Below, piece by piece: positions 16,837-25,905 of a DNA stretch of 64,000 nucleotides; the first letter of the stretch is position 1, and the number at the start of each line of letters is the position of its first letter. This DNA is from Aureimonas jatrophae (lineage in GTDB: Bacteria > Pseudomonadota > Alphaproteobacteria > Rhizobiales > Rhizobiaceae), in assembly GCF_900104035.1 (NCBI RefSeq), contig NZ_FNIT01000009.1, positions 61,765 to 125,764 of the forward strand. The letters run 5' to 3'. The notes below the pieces were generated by a model that was not told the origin of the DNA, searched no databases, and was given only the letters and a program-made list of their open reading frames with translations. Both the position numbers and the translations under genes were made by a program.

Positions 16837-17283
16837 TCACGCGGCGGCGGTGGCGTCCATCCAGTCCTTGTGGCGCGACTCGTCCACAAAGGCCTTCTGG
16901 AAGAAGGCGCGCGCCTCGCCGGTGGCGACGCCGTTCCGGGAGGCCTGATCGTAGGCCATCTTGGTCTCGATCTCGTTGGTCGACATGGCCTTCAGGATCG
17001 TCCGGTCGCCCACAATCGAGGCGAGTGCCACCTTGCCGGTGGTGAGGTACTGCTTGACGTCGCCTTCCTGGGGCGCCTCGGTCCCGCTCGCTCCCGCCAT
17101 GCGCGTCAACTCCGCCACGTGGCTCTCGTGGTCGCGCTTGAACTCGGCGATCCGCTGCTTGTGCCCGGGGTCGTCCAGCCGCTCGATCGTCGCGTCATAG
17201 GCGGCGATGGCGTCGTGCTCCAGGATGAGAAGGTTCTGGACGAGCTTCTCGAACGTCGTCTCGGTTCCGACCGTGGTGACCAT
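16837..17283 (-). CDS. Ferritin-like four-helix protein
   Basis: 148 residues, entirely helical in appearance, with paired carboxylate/histidine motifs typical of ferritin-like diiron bundles: LEHDAIAAYDATIERL (about residues 20-35), KRDHESHVAEL (about 49-59), NEIETKMAYDQA (about 102-113) and DESRHKDWM (about 133-141). It resembles the ferritin-like domain proteins that accompany stress genes in alphaproteobacteria. There is no signal peptide. Iron storage, oxidation or peroxide defence are possible; sequence alone does not decide. Confidence 0.75.
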   Translation of the reverse strand: MVTTVGTETTFEKLVQNLLILEHDAIAAYDATIERLDDPGHKQRIAEFKRDHESHVAELTRMAGASGTEAPQEGDVKQYLTTGKVALASIVGDRTILKAMSTNEIETKMAYDQASRNGVATGEARAFFQKAFVDESRHKDWMDATAAA

Positions 17284-17463
17284 GGGGTCTCTCCGTTGGG
17301 TTGAACAGGTTGGGGAAAGGGAAGGCTCGCCGGTGCCGTTCCGACCTTTTCACTTAGCTGGCACCACGGCCCGCTTCGTTACTCTCGCCCATCGCCGCGG
17401 AAAGTTTGTGCGCTAATATCTTGATGGGGATCATGGAACCGGGGCGACCGGTGCCGATACGGG

Positions 17464-18519
17464 ATGCGAATGGGGACCATGCAAGGGGAAATCGCGGCGA
17501 CCGTCGGGCGCCACGGGCGTCGGCGCGCCCGTTTGGCGCGTCTCGCGCCCCTGGCTGCCGTTGTCGCCCTGGCCGGTTGCCGCGGGCCGCAGTCGACCTT
17601 CGACCCGGCGGGCACCGAGGCGGCCAGCGTCATCGATCTGTTCTGGGTCATGACGGTGGGCGCCACGCTGATCTGGCTCTTCGTCATGGGCATCTCGATC
17701 TATGCCACACGCGTCCAGCCGGGCGCCCATAGCGAGCGCACCGGCAATCGCTTCATCTTCTGGGGCGGCGTGGTCTTCCCGGTCGTGGTGCTGACCGCGC
17801 TGCTCGTCTTCGGCCTGCGCCTGATGCCAGGGTTCCGCGCGCCCGCCGACGGCCCGCGCATCGCGGTTTCCGGCGAGCGCTTTTGGTGGCGCATCCACTA
17901 CGACACGCCCGACACGCCCGGCGTCGCCAAGGCCCTCTCGATGGAGGGCACGCCCTCGGCCAACGAGGTCTGGCTGCCGGTTGGCCGACGGTCCGAGATC
18001 CTTCTAGGAAGCCCGGACGTCATCCATTCCTTCTGGGTGCCCAATATCGCGGGCAAGACCGACACCATTCCCGGGCGCATCAACCGGCTCGTGCTGGAGC
18101 CGACGAGGCTGGGCACGTACAACGGCATCTGCGCTGAATTCTGCGGCACCGCCCACGCCCAGATGGGCTTTCGCGTGCGCGTCGTCAGCCAAGCCGACTA
18201 CGACGCACGGGTGGCGCTGGAAGCCTCCGATGCCGCCGTGCTCGACCATCCGGGGCGGGCGAGTTTCGAACAGGCCGGCTGCGGCGCCTGCCACGCGGTG
18301 CGCGGCACGGGGTCGAACGGTCTCGTCGGTCCGGACCTCACGCATCTGGCAAGCCGCCAGACGCTGGGCGCCGGCATCCTCCCGGTCACCCCCGACAACA
18401 TCGCGCGCTTCGTCGCGCTCACCGAGCACGAGAAGCCGGGCGTCCAGATGCCAGCCTACAGCATGCTGCCGCCCGCCGAACTCGAGACCATCGCCGCCTG
18501 GCTGGGAGCGCTGCGATGA
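17464..18519 (+). CDS. ctaC: Cytochrome c oxidase subunit II, caa3 type with fused cytochrome c
   Basis: 351 residues. A lipoprotein signal ends in the lipobox ALAGC (cysteine 39), so the periplasmic domain is lipid-anchored in addition to two membrane helices (about 55-75 and 92-115). The CuA site is complete: histidine in SPDVIHSFWVP and the cluster CAEFCGTAHAQM. The C-terminal third is a cytochrome c domain with CGACH and a methionine ligand region (GVQMPAYSMLPP). It accepts electrons from cytochrome c and passes them to subunit I. ATGs at 17464, 17470 and 17479 are all possible starts. First gene of the oxidase operon; its stop overlaps the next start by four bases. Confidence 0.93.
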   Translation: MRMGTMQGEIAATVGRHGRRRARLARLAPLAAVVALAGCRGPQSTFDPAGTEAASVIDLFWVMTVGATLIWLFVMGISIYATRVQPGAHSERTGNRFIFWGGVVFPVVVLTALLVFGLRLMPGFRAPADGPRIAVSGERFWWRIHYDTPDTPGVAKALSMEGTPSANEVWLPVGRRSEILLGSPDVIHSFWVPNIAGKTDTIPGRINRLVLEPTRLGTYNGICAEFCGTAHAQMGFRVRVVSQADYDARVALEASDAAVLDHPGRASFEQAGCGACHAVRGTGSNGLVGPDLTHLASRQTLGAGILPVTPDNIARFVALTEHEKPGVQMPAYSMLPPAELETIAAWLGALR

Positions 18520-21077
18520 GCATGGCCGCCGAACTCGACGCCCTGCGCCGCCCGGGCGATCCGGACCAGAACGACGAGGCCGTCCGAAAGGCGCAGGCCG
18601 AGCGCCTGATCGCGGTCTGGGACAGCCCCAAGGGCTGGCGCTACTGGAGTGACGTCAACAACACCACGGTCGGCGTCTGGTACACCGCGACCGCCTTCGC
18701 CTTCATGCTGTTTGCGGGCGTGCTCGGACTCCTGATCCGCGTGCAGCTCTCCGCGCCCGACAACGACTTCCTGACAGCGACGATGTACAACCAGGTGTAC
18801 ACGCTGCATGGAACGGTGATGATGTTCCTGTTCGCCGTCCCGATCTTCGAGGCGGTGGCGGTCATCCTCCTGCCGCAGATGCTCGGCGCGCGCGACCTGC
18901 CCTTCCCGCGCCTGTCGGCCTTCGGCTACTGGTGCTTCCTGATCGGCGGCATCTTCGTGTGCGGCTCGATCTTCTTCGGGCAGGCGCCCGACAGCGGCTG
19001 GTTCATGTACCCGCCGCTCACCACGCAGGAGCGCTTCACCCCCGGCTACGGCGCCGATATCTGGCTGCTCGGCCTATCCTTCATCGAGGTCGCCTCGATC
19101 GCGGCCGCCGTCGAGCTCATCGTGGGCACGCTGAAGTGCCGGCCGCCCGGCATGCGCCTCAACCTCATGCCGCTCTACGCCTGGTACGTCCTGGTGGTCG
19201 CGGCGATGATCCTGTTCGCCTTCCCGCCGCTGATCGCCGGCGACGTCCTGTTCGAGATGGAGCGGCTGTTCGACTGGCCGTTCTTCGATCCCACGCGCGG
19301 CGGCGACCCGATGCTGTGGCAGCACCTGTTCTGGATCTTCGGCCATCCGGAGGTCTACATCATCTTCCTGCCGACCATCGCGCTGTTCGCGATGATCATC
19401 CCGACCTTCGCGCGCCGCCCGCTCATCGGCTACTCCTGGATCGTGCTGGCGGCGGTCGGCACCGGCTTCCTCTCCTTCGGCCTGTGGGTCCACCACATGT
19501 TCGCGACGGGCCTGCCGGCCATGTCGCTTGGCTTCTTCTCGGCCGCCTCCGAGGCGGTCGCCATCCCGACCGGCGTCCAGATCTTCGTGTTCCTGGCCAC
19601 CTGCCTGGCGGGCCGCGTCATCTTCTCCGTTCCCATGCTCTTTGTGTCGGGCTCGCTCGGCATCTTCGTGCTCGGCGGCCTCACCGGCGTCATGGTGGCG
19701 CTCGCGCCCTTCGACTGGCAGGTCCACGACACCTACTTCGTGGTGGCCCACCTCCACTACGTCATTATCGGCGGCGTCCTGTTTCCGATCGTGGCGGGCC
19801 TCTACTACTACTGGCCGATCGTTTCCTCGCGGAAGCTGTCGGACCGGGCCGGCAAGTGGGCCTTCTGGCTGATGTTCGCCGGCTTCAACATCGGCTTCTT
19901 CCCGATGCACTATTCCGGCATGATCGGCATGCCGCGGCGCGTCTGGACCTACCCGGCGGCGCTCGGGCTGGAGCTGCCGAACCTCGTCTCCACGGTCGGC
20001 GCCTTTATCTTCGCGAGCGGCTTCCTGATCGTCGTCGCCGACATGCTGCGGCCGCGCAAGGACCCCTACGCCAGCCGCAACGTCTGGAACGCCGGCACGC
20101 TGGAATGGTCGGGCGAGGTGCCGGACCAGCCCTGGGGCGTGCGATCCATCCCGATCATCCGCTCGCGCTACCCGATCTGGGACCAGCCGAACTTCCTGGA
20201 CGACCTGGACAAGGGCCGCTTCTACCTGCCGGACGCGCAGGAGGGGAAGCGCGAGACGCTGGTGACGAGCGTGCTCGACGCCGAGCCCGTGCAGTGCCTG
20301 CGCGTGCCCGGCCCCTCCTTCGTGCCGATGATCGCGGCGGTGTTCCTGGGCGCCTGCTTCATCGCCGCGACCTTCCACTACTGGACGCTGACGCTCGCCT
20401 CGCTCGCGGTCGCCGTGTTCGTGATCATGTTCTGGCTCTGGCGCGCCACCGCCGTGATTCCGGAGAAGGACGAGAAGTATGTCGGCCTCGGCCTGACGCT
20501 GCCGACCTACGTCTCGGGACCGCACTCGGTCTCGTGGTGGGCGATGTTCATCACCATGATCGGCGATGCCACCGCGTTCCTCAGCCTCGTCTTCGGCTAC
20601 TACTTCTTCTTCACGATCCATGCCGACTTCCCGCCCGCCGGAACCGCGGGGCCGGGCCAGTTCTGGCCGACGGCGTCGCTGGCTCTCTTCGCGCTCGCCT
20701 GGGGCGGCACGCTCCTGTCGCACCGCGTTCTGAAGGGCGGCAACGTCCGGGGAGCGCAACTCCTCATGGCGGGCGCGCTGGTCGCCTTTCTTGCGGCGGG
20801 CGCGGCCCTCCTGTGGGGTCCGCACGCGACCGGCCTCCAGCCGACCGTCCACGCCTACCCGGCCATCGTCTGGATCATCGCGATCTGGACCGCGATCCAT
20901 GCCGGCGTCGGTGCCCTCATGCTCGCCTACTGCCTCGTGCGCTCGCTCGCCGGGCACCTGACGCCGCGCTACGACATCGATCTCTCGAACGTCGCGCTCT
21001 ACACCCATTTCGCGGCGGCCACCGGCCTCGTCACCGTCCTGACGATCGGCTGGTTCCCGCTGGTCGCCGGAGGCTGA
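18516..21077 (+). CDS. ctaD: Cytochrome c oxidase subunit I-III fusion
   Basis: 853 residues joining subunit I (about 1-560) and subunit III (about 630-853), the catalytic core of an aa3/caa3 oxygen-reducing proton pump. Ligands are all present: heme a histidines H98 (LHGTVM) and H414, heme a3 H412 (VAHLHYV), CuB H277, H326 and H327 (FGHPEVY, WVHHMF), the Tyr 281 cross-link residue and Glu 279 of type A proton pathways. Subunit III contributes SVSWWAMFITMIGDATAFLSL and YYFFF. Starts in an ATGA overlap with ctaC, so translation is coupled. I-III fusions are known but less common than separate genes in alphaproteobacteria. Confidence 0.95.
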   Translation: MSMAAELDALRRPGDPDQNDEAVRKAQAERLIAVWDSPKGWRYWSDVNNTTVGVWYTATAFAFMLFAGVLGLLIRVQLSAPDNDFLTATMYNQVYTLHGTVMMFLFAVPIFEAVAVILLPQMLGARDLPFPRLSAFGYWCFLIGGIFVCGSIFFGQAPDSGWFMYPPLTTQERFTPGYGADIWLLGLSFIEVASIAAAVELIVGTLKCRPPGMRLNLMPLYAWYVLVVAAMILFAFPPLIAGDVLFEMERLFDWPFFDPTRGGDPMLWQHLFWIFGHPEVYIIFLPTIALFAMIIPTFARRPLIGYSWIVLAAVGTGFLSFGLWVHHMFATGLPAMSLGFFSAASEAVAIPTGVQIFVFLATCLAGRVIFSVPMLFVSGSLGIFVLGGLTGVMVALAPFDWQVHDTYFVVAHLHYVIIGGVLFPIVAGLYYYWPIVSSRKLSDRAGKWAFWLMFAGFNIGFFPMHYSGMIGMPRRVWTYPAALGLELPNLVSTVGAFIFASGFLIVVADMLRPRKDPYASRNVWNAGTLEWSGEVPDQPWGVRSIPIIRSRYPIWDQPNFLDDLDKGRFYLPDAQEGKRETLVTSVLDAEPVQCLRVPGPSFVPMIAAVFLGACFIAATFHYWTLTLASLAVAVFVIMFWLWRATAVIPEKDEKYVGLGLTLPTYVSGPHSVSWWAMFITMIGDATAFLSLVFGYYFFFTIHADFPPAGTAGPGQFWPTASLALFALAWGGTLLSHRVLKGGNVRGAQLLMAGALVAFLAAGAALLWGPHATGLQPTVHAYPAIVWIIAIWTAIHAGVGALMLAYCLVRSLAGHLTPRYDIDLSNVALYTHFAAATGLVTVLTIGWFPLVAGG

Positions 21078-21084
21078 TCCCGCC

Positions 21085-21465
21085 ATGCTCGGTCTGCGGC
21101 GCGGCACGCGCGACAGTCTCATCACCATGATTGCGACGCCCACGGTCTGGGCGCTGCACTTCCTCCTTTGCTACATCTGGGTGGCGAGCGCCTGCGCACC
21201 CAACCAGGACGTCTTCAAGTCCATCACCCCGGCCCGTATCGGGGTCGCGGTCGCGACCGTCCTCGCGCTCGCCTTCTGCTTCTTCGCAGGGCTTCGCGCC
21301 TGGCGCGAATGGCGCGAGGCCGGCGGCGAGCCACCGCACGACCAGCCGACCGACCACGACCGCGAGCGCCAGATGGAGCTGGCCTCCGTGCTCCTGTCGG
21401 GCCTGTCGTTCCTCGCCATCGTCTTCACCGCCCTGCCGGTGCTGCTCGTGTGGGACTGCCGGTGA
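21085..21465 (+). CDS. Membrane protein of unknown function in the oxidase operon
   Basis: 126 residues with three hydrophobic segments: TPTVWALHFLLCYIWVASAC (about 18-37), IGVAVATVLALAFCFFAGL (about 52-70) and LLSGLSFLAIVFTALPVLL (about 103-121). It begins eight bases after the ctaD stop and overlaps the ctaG start. Small proteins of this kind occur in many caa3 operons and may be subunit IV-like or assembly factors, but I cannot name the family with certainty. Confidence 0.7.
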   Translation: MLGLRRGTRDSLITMIATPTVWALHFLLCYIWVASACAPNQDVFKSITPARIGVAVATVLALAFCFFAGLRAWREWREAGGEPPHDQPTDHDRERQMELASVLLSGLSFLAIVFTALPVLLVWDCR

Positions 21466-22130
21466 GCGCGATCCCCTCTTCCACCCTGGAACCCGGCTGG
21501 CGCCGCTACGCGCCGCTCGCGCTCGGCCTCCTGCTTCTGGCGGTCCTGTGGGCCGGGCCGTTGCCTACGCGCGCCGAGACCTCGTTCGCCGCCCACATGG
21601 TGATGCACATGGGCGTTGTCGCCTTTGCGACGCCGCTCCTCGCGTTCGGCCTGTCGCGCGCGGACCTCCTGCCACGCGGCGGCTCGGGCCGGTTCGTACT
21701 TCTGGCCGCGCTGGCCGAGTTCCTTCTGATCTGGGGCTGGCACGCGCCGGCGCTTCACGACGCCGCGCGGCAAAGCCTGGCCCTTCTCGTGCTCGAACAG
21801 GGCTCGTTCCTGCTGGCGGGCCTTCTTCTCTGGACGACGGCGCTCGGCACGCTGAAGCCGGGCGGCATGGCCACGCGGGCCGCGGGCGCCGCCGGCCTTC
21901 TCGTCACCTCGATGCACATGACGCTGCTCGGCGCGCTGCTTCTCCTCGCCCCCCGGCCGCTCTACGCCTGCGGCGACCTCTGCTCGCCCCTCAGCACGCT
22001 GACGCCGCTGGAGGATCAGCAGCTCGGCGGCACGATCATGCTGATCGTCGGTGGCTCGACCTACCTCGTCGGGGGCCTCGTGCTTCTGTACGGGGTCCTG
22101 AAGCTCGACGCGTCGGAGGCGCGGGCATGA
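21462..22130 (+). CDS. ctaG: CtaG-type cytochrome c oxidase assembly protein
   Basis: 222 residues of the caa3-CtaG membrane family (Pfam caa3_CtaG type, unrelated to the Cox11 copper chaperone of the same name). It has about six membrane segments and the family histidines FAAHMVMHMGVVAFATPLL, WGWHAPALHDAARQS and TSMHMTLLGALLL. It is needed for assembly of caa3 oxidase in the Bacillus system. Start GTG 21462 overlaps the preceding stop (GTGA), and its own stop overlaps the next ATG, so the operon is translationally coupled throughout. Confidence 0.88.
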   Translation: MSAIPSSTLEPGWRRYAPLALGLLLLAVLWAGPLPTRAETSFAAHMVMHMGVVAFATPLLAFGLSRADLLPRGGSGRFVLLAALAEFLLIWGWHAPALHDAARQSLALLVLEQGSFLLAGLLLWTTALGTLKPGGMATRAAGAAGLLVTSMHMTLLGALLLLAPRPLYACGDLCSPLSTLTPLEDQQLGGTIMLIVGGSTYLVGGLVLLYGVLKLDASEARA

Positions 22131-23413
22131 AGCGGACCATCACGATCACCTGGCGCCGCCTGGCGCTGCTTCCGGTCGCCGGCCTGGCGCTCGCGCTCTT
22201 CGTCGGCTGGTCGGGCCTCGTGTCGATCGCCGCCTCCTCGGGCCACTTCAAGGTCGTGGAATGGTTCCTGCACTGGACCTTCATCAACGCCGTGGAGACG
22301 CAGTCCATGCCGATCTCGGTGCCCGAGGGCGTCGACCTGGCCGACCCGCTCCTCGTTCAGCGCGCGGCGGGCCACTTCGCCAGCGGCTGCGCGCCCTGCC
22401 ACGGCGCGCCGGGGCAGAAGCAGTCGCCCGTCACGCAGGCCATGATGCCTTGGCCGCCCCGGCTGGAGGAGAACGTCGGCGACTGGCGCGACCGCGAGCT
22501 CTACTGGATCGGCCTGCACGGCGTGAAATATTCCGGCATGCCGGCCTGGACCACGCAAACGCGGCCCGACGAGGTCTGGGCGATGGTCGCCTTCCTGCGC
22601 AGGCTGCCCGACTTGACGCCGGAGGCCTATCGCGAGCTCGCGCTCGACACGTCGGGCGGACCGCCGGCCGCGCCGGCGCTGGCGCTCGAAGGGCTCGGCC
22701 AGGCTGCCGATCCGGCGCTCGCCGACTGCGCGCGCTGCCATGGCTATGACGGGCGCGGACGCGGGCCGACCGGGGCCTTTCCGGTGATCGCCGGTCAGCC
22801 GGAAGCCTATCTCTACGCGACGCTCGCGGCCTTTGCCTCGAACGAGCGCGAGAGCGGCATCATGACGCCGGCCGCCGGCATCCACGACGACGCCACGCTG
22901 CGTCGCCTTGCCGCCCACTACGCCGAGCAAGATCCCGCCGGCGCGCCCGCCCCCACCGGTCCCGCCCAACCGGCAGCCGGTGCCACGATCGGCTACGAGG
23001 GCGCCGCGCGTCTGCCGCGCAACTCTCTCGACGCCGACGCCCCCGCCGCCGAGCCAACGCCGCAAGGACCGGCGGCTGCGGTGGACCCGGCCGCCGCGCA
23101 CGGTGCCCCGGTCAGCCCGCCGGGCCTTCTGGACCTCGGACGGCGCATCGCGCAGGAGGGGCTGCCGGCGCGCAAGCTCGCCGCGTGCGACACTTGCCAC
23201 GGCGCGAACCGCGCCGCCGACAGCGCCAACTACCCGCGCCTCGCCGGACTGCCGGAATGGTACATCGCGGCGCAGCTCCAACTCTGGCGCGACCACAAGC
23301 GCGGCGGCACCCCCTTCAACCACCTGATGGAGCCGATCGCGATCAACCTCACCACCGAGCAGATCGACTCGCTTGCCCTGTGGTACGCCTCGCAGCCGCC
23401 GGGCGGCCGGTAG
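22127..23413 (+). CDS. Membrane-anchored tri-heme cytochrome c
   Basis: 428 residues. An N-terminal uncleaved membrane anchor (LALLPVAGLALALFVGWSGLV, about 11-32) leads to three cytochrome c modules with the heme motifs CAPCH, CARCH and CDTCH. The first two are joined closely; the third follows a long proline/alanine-rich linker (about residues 265-325). Methionine ligand candidates follow each motif (GMPAW, GIMTP, HLMEP). It probably hands electrons from the bc1 complex or another donor to the caa3 oxidase whose genes it follows by a four-base overlap. A terminal dehydrogenase partner is not excluded. Confidence 0.88.
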   Translation: MKRTITITWRRLALLPVAGLALALFVGWSGLVSIAASSGHFKVVEWFLHWTFINAVETQSMPISVPEGVDLADPLLVQRAAGHFASGCAPCHGAPGQKQSPVTQAMMPWPPRLEENVGDWRDRELYWIGLHGVKYSGMPAWTTQTRPDEVWAMVAFLRRLPDLTPEAYRELALDTSGGPPAAPALALEGLGQAADPALADCARCHGYDGRGRGPTGAFPVIAGQPEAYLYATLAAFASNERESGIMTPAAGIHDDATLRRLAAHYAEQDPAGAPAPTGPAQPAAGATIGYEGAARLPRNSLDADAPAAEPTPQGPAAAVDPAAAHGAPVSPPGLLDLGRRIAQEGLPARKLAACDTCHGANRAADSANYPRLAGLPEWYIAAQLQLWRDHKRGGTPFNHLMEPIAINLTTEQIDSLALWYASQPPGGR

Positions 23414-23507
23414 CCGCCCATATGTCAGCACCCCTTGCGGATCGCCGCCCGACCGACAGATGAGGTCCGACGGTCGGGCCTTGCGGCGACCGCTGGGAGG
23501 ACATGCC

Positions 23508-24539
23508 ATGCAATACCGGACGCTGGGCACCACGGGTACCGTGGTCTCGAACCTGTGCCTAGGCACGATGACCTTCGGCGCCGAGGCCGACGAGGCCGCC
23601 TCGCACGCCATGATGGGCCGCTTCGCGCAAGCCGGCGGCACGTTCCTGGACACGGCCGACGTCTACAGCCGAGGCGTCTCGGAGGAGATCGTCGGCCGCT
23701 GGCTGCGCGCCAACCCGGACGAGGCCGACCGCATGGTGGTCGCCACCAAGGGGCGCTTCCCCATGGGCGCGGGGCCGAACGACCTCGGCCTGTCGCGCCG
23801 CCACCTCGGCCGGGCACTCGACGCTTCGCTGCGCCGCCTCCAGCTGGAGCGCGTCGATCTCTACCAGCTCCACGCCTTCGACGCGCTGACGCCGATCGAG
23901 GAGACGCTGCGCTTTCTCGACGACGCGGTGAGCGCAGGCAAGATCGCCTATTGGGGCTTCTCGAACTTTCTCGGCTGGCAGTTGACCAAGGCGGTGCACG
24001 TGGCGCGCGCCCACGGCTTCGCCGCGCCCGCGACGCTCCAGCCGCAGTACAACCTCCTTGTGCGCGACATCGAGCACGAGATCGTGCCCGCCTGCCTGGA
24101 TGCCGGGATCGGCCTCCTGCCTTGGTCGCCGCTGGCCGGCGGCTGGCTCACCGGCAAGTATCGCCGCGACGAGCGGCCCACGGGTTCGACCCGGCTCGGC
24201 GAGAATCCCGAACGCGGCATGGAGGCCTTCGGCCCGCGCAACAGCGAGGAGGCGACCTGGACGGCGATCGAGGCCGTGCGGTCCATCGCCGAGGCGCGCG
24301 GCGTCACCATGGCGCAGGTCGCGCTCGCCTGGCTCGCCGCCCGGCCCGCCGTCACCTCGGTGATCCTCGGCGCGCGCAACACGCGCCAGCTCGACGACAA
24401 CATGGGCGCAGCCGACCTCGTCCTCTCCCTCGAGGAGACCGAACGGCTCGACGGGGCCAGCGCGCGCCAGATGCCGGACTATCCCTACGGCCGGGCCGGC
24501 ATCGCCCAGCGCCACCGCAAGATGGAGGGCGGTCGCTAG
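23508..24539 (+). CDS. Aldo/keto reductase
   Basis: A 343-residue NADPH-dependent TIM-barrel oxidoreductase. The catalytic tetrad can be read as Asp and Tyr in [11 protein letters not shown], Lys in VVATKGRF and His in LYQLHAFD; the cofactor segment is [16 protein letters not shown]. It starts [20 protein letters not shown], the usual beginning of the YajO/Tas-like subgroup. ATG 23508 has GGGAGG upstream. Physiological substrate unknown; such enzymes usually reduce reactive aldehydes and ketones. It is separated from the oxidase operon by 94 bases. Confidence 0.9.
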   Translation: MQYRTLGTTGTVVSNLCLGTMTFGAEADEAASHAMMGRFAQAGGTFLDTADVYSRGVSEEIVGRWLRANPDEADRMVVATKGRFPMGAGPNDLGLSRRHLGRALDASLRRLQLERVDLYQLHAFDALTPIEETLRFLDDAVSAGKIAYWGFSNFLGWQLTKAVHVARAHGFAAPATLQPQYNLLVRDIEHEIVPACLDAGIGLLPWSPLAGGWLTGKYRRDERPTGSTRLGENPERGMEAFGPRNSEEATWTAIEAVRSIAEARGVTMAQVALAWLAARPAVTSVILGARNTRQLDDNMGAADLVLSLEETERLDGASARQMPDYPYGRAGIAQRHRKMEGGR

Positions 24540-24739
24540 AGCGCTTTCCGGCCAAAGCCCGACCGGCCTTGGCATAGGACGACGCCAGACGCAGGAGCGC
24601 GTCCGGCCAACCGGATGGGATTCTGCGTCTTTCGCCCCCTGTCGCGGGGAGTTGCTGCCCGCCGCGCCATATCCTAAGCCCTGAGGCGAACCCGGCGCCG
24701 GCGACCTGGTGCCGACCGGGCCGAACCGGAGGCTTGTTG

Positions 24740-25882
24740 GTGGATCGAACCTCGATGGCGTCGTCGGACGAAACCCTCGACGCCGAGGCGCCCGCCGGCG
24801 GCGTCCTGCAGATCTCGCTCAGCGCGCTGCGTGCCAACTACCGGCAACTGCGGGCGTTGGCCGGCGGCGCGGCGGTCGCGGGCGTGGTGAAGGCCGACGC
24901 CTACGGGCTCGGCGCGGCCGTGGTCGTCCCGGCACTTCTGACGGAGGGCTGCCGAAGCTTCTTCGTGGCGCAGCTTGGCGAGGCCACCGCGCTCCGATCG
25001 CTCCTGCCGCCCGATGCCGAACTCTTCGTTCTGAACGGCCTGTCGCCAGGCGCGGAAGGGCCTTGCGCCGCGATCGGCGCGGTTCCCGTTCTCAACTCGC
25101 TCGACCAGATCCGGCGCTGGGGCGCCGAGGCGGCGCGGCGCGGCGCGGTGCTTCCCGCCGCGCTTCAGGTGGATTCCGGCATGTCGCGCCTCGGCCTGTC
25201 GCCGGCCGAGGTCGAGGCGATCGCCGCCGAGCCCGCGCGTTTGGCGGGTATCCGGACCGTTCTCGTGATGAGTCACCTCGCCTGCGCCGACGAGCCGGCG
25301 CACCCGGCCAGCGCCCACCAGCGAGCAGCCTTCCGAGAGCTTGTCGCCCGGCTGCCGCACACGCGCCTGTCGCTCGCCAACTCCGCCGGCCTGTTCCTCG
25401 GCCCGGACTACGGCTTCGACCTCGCGCGCCCCGGCATCGCGCTCTACGGCGGAAACCCGGTGGCGGACGGTCGCGCCAACCCGATGCAGCCCGTCGTCCG
25501 CCTCCAGGCGCGCGTCGTCCAGACGCGCGACGTGCCGGCGGGCGCGGGGATCGGCTACGGCTTCAGTCGCGTGGCGGATCGTCCGATGCGCCTAGCGACG
25601 GTCGGCGTCGGCTATGCCGACGGATGGCCGCGCGCGCTCTCGAACCGGGCGGCGGCGTATCTCGGCGACCATCGCCTGCCGATCGCGGGCCGCGTCTCGA
25701 TGGACTCGACGATCCTCGACGTCACGGACCTCACCGCGATGCCGCAGCCCGGCGCGCTCGTGGACCTCATCGGTCCGCACCAGACGCTGGACGCGGTGGC
25801 CGAGCTTGCCGGCATGATCTCCTACGAGATCCTGACCTCGCTCGGAGACCGCTTCGAGCGGCGGATCGTGCGCGAGGGCTAA
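24740..25882 (+). CDS. alr: Alanine racemase
   Basis: 380 residues, PLP-dependent, interconverting L- and D-alanine for peptidoglycan or for D-alanine use. The PLP lysine lies in VVKADAYGLGA and the second catalytic base, a tyrosine, in GVGYADGWPR; RVSMDSTILDVT and GYGFSR are also family segments. I prefer GTG 24740 as start because GGAGG (24728-24732) sits seven bases before it; TTG 24734 and 24737 are nearby alternatives. It stands alone; a replicative DnaB helicase neighbour, common in other genomes, is not present. Confidence 0.92.
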   Translation: MDRTSMASSDETLDAEAPAGGVLQISLSALRANYRQLRALAGGAAVAGVVKADAYGLGAAVVVPALLTEGCRSFFVAQLGEATALRSLLPPDAELFVLNGLSPGAEGPCAAIGAVPVLNSLDQIRRWGAEAARRGAVLPAALQVDSGMSRLGLSPAEVEAIAAEPARLAGIRTVLVMSHLACADEPAHPASAHQRAAFRELVARLPHTRLSLANSAGLFLGPDYGFDLARPGIALYGGNPVADGRANPMQPVVRLQARVVQTRDVPAGAGIGYGFSRVADRPMRLATVGVGYADGWPRALSNRAAAYLGDHRLPIAGRVSMDSTILDVTDLTAMPQPGALVDLIGPHQTLDAVAELAGMISYEILTSLGDRFERRIVREG

Positions 25883-25905
25883 GAGCCCCCGCGCACGTCC
25901 CGTCG

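Noticed and set aside
17311..17342. Possible EcfG-type general stress promoter (GGAAC on the minus strand) before the ferritin-like gene
   Set aside because: The -35-like GGAAC is present, but the -10 position reads CCTTTC rather than the expected CGTT; one half of a short motif is not enough.
19074..21143. Minus-strand open frame of about 690 codons opposite ctaD
   Set aside because: Shadow of the oxidase gene; highly charged low-complexity translation without domains.
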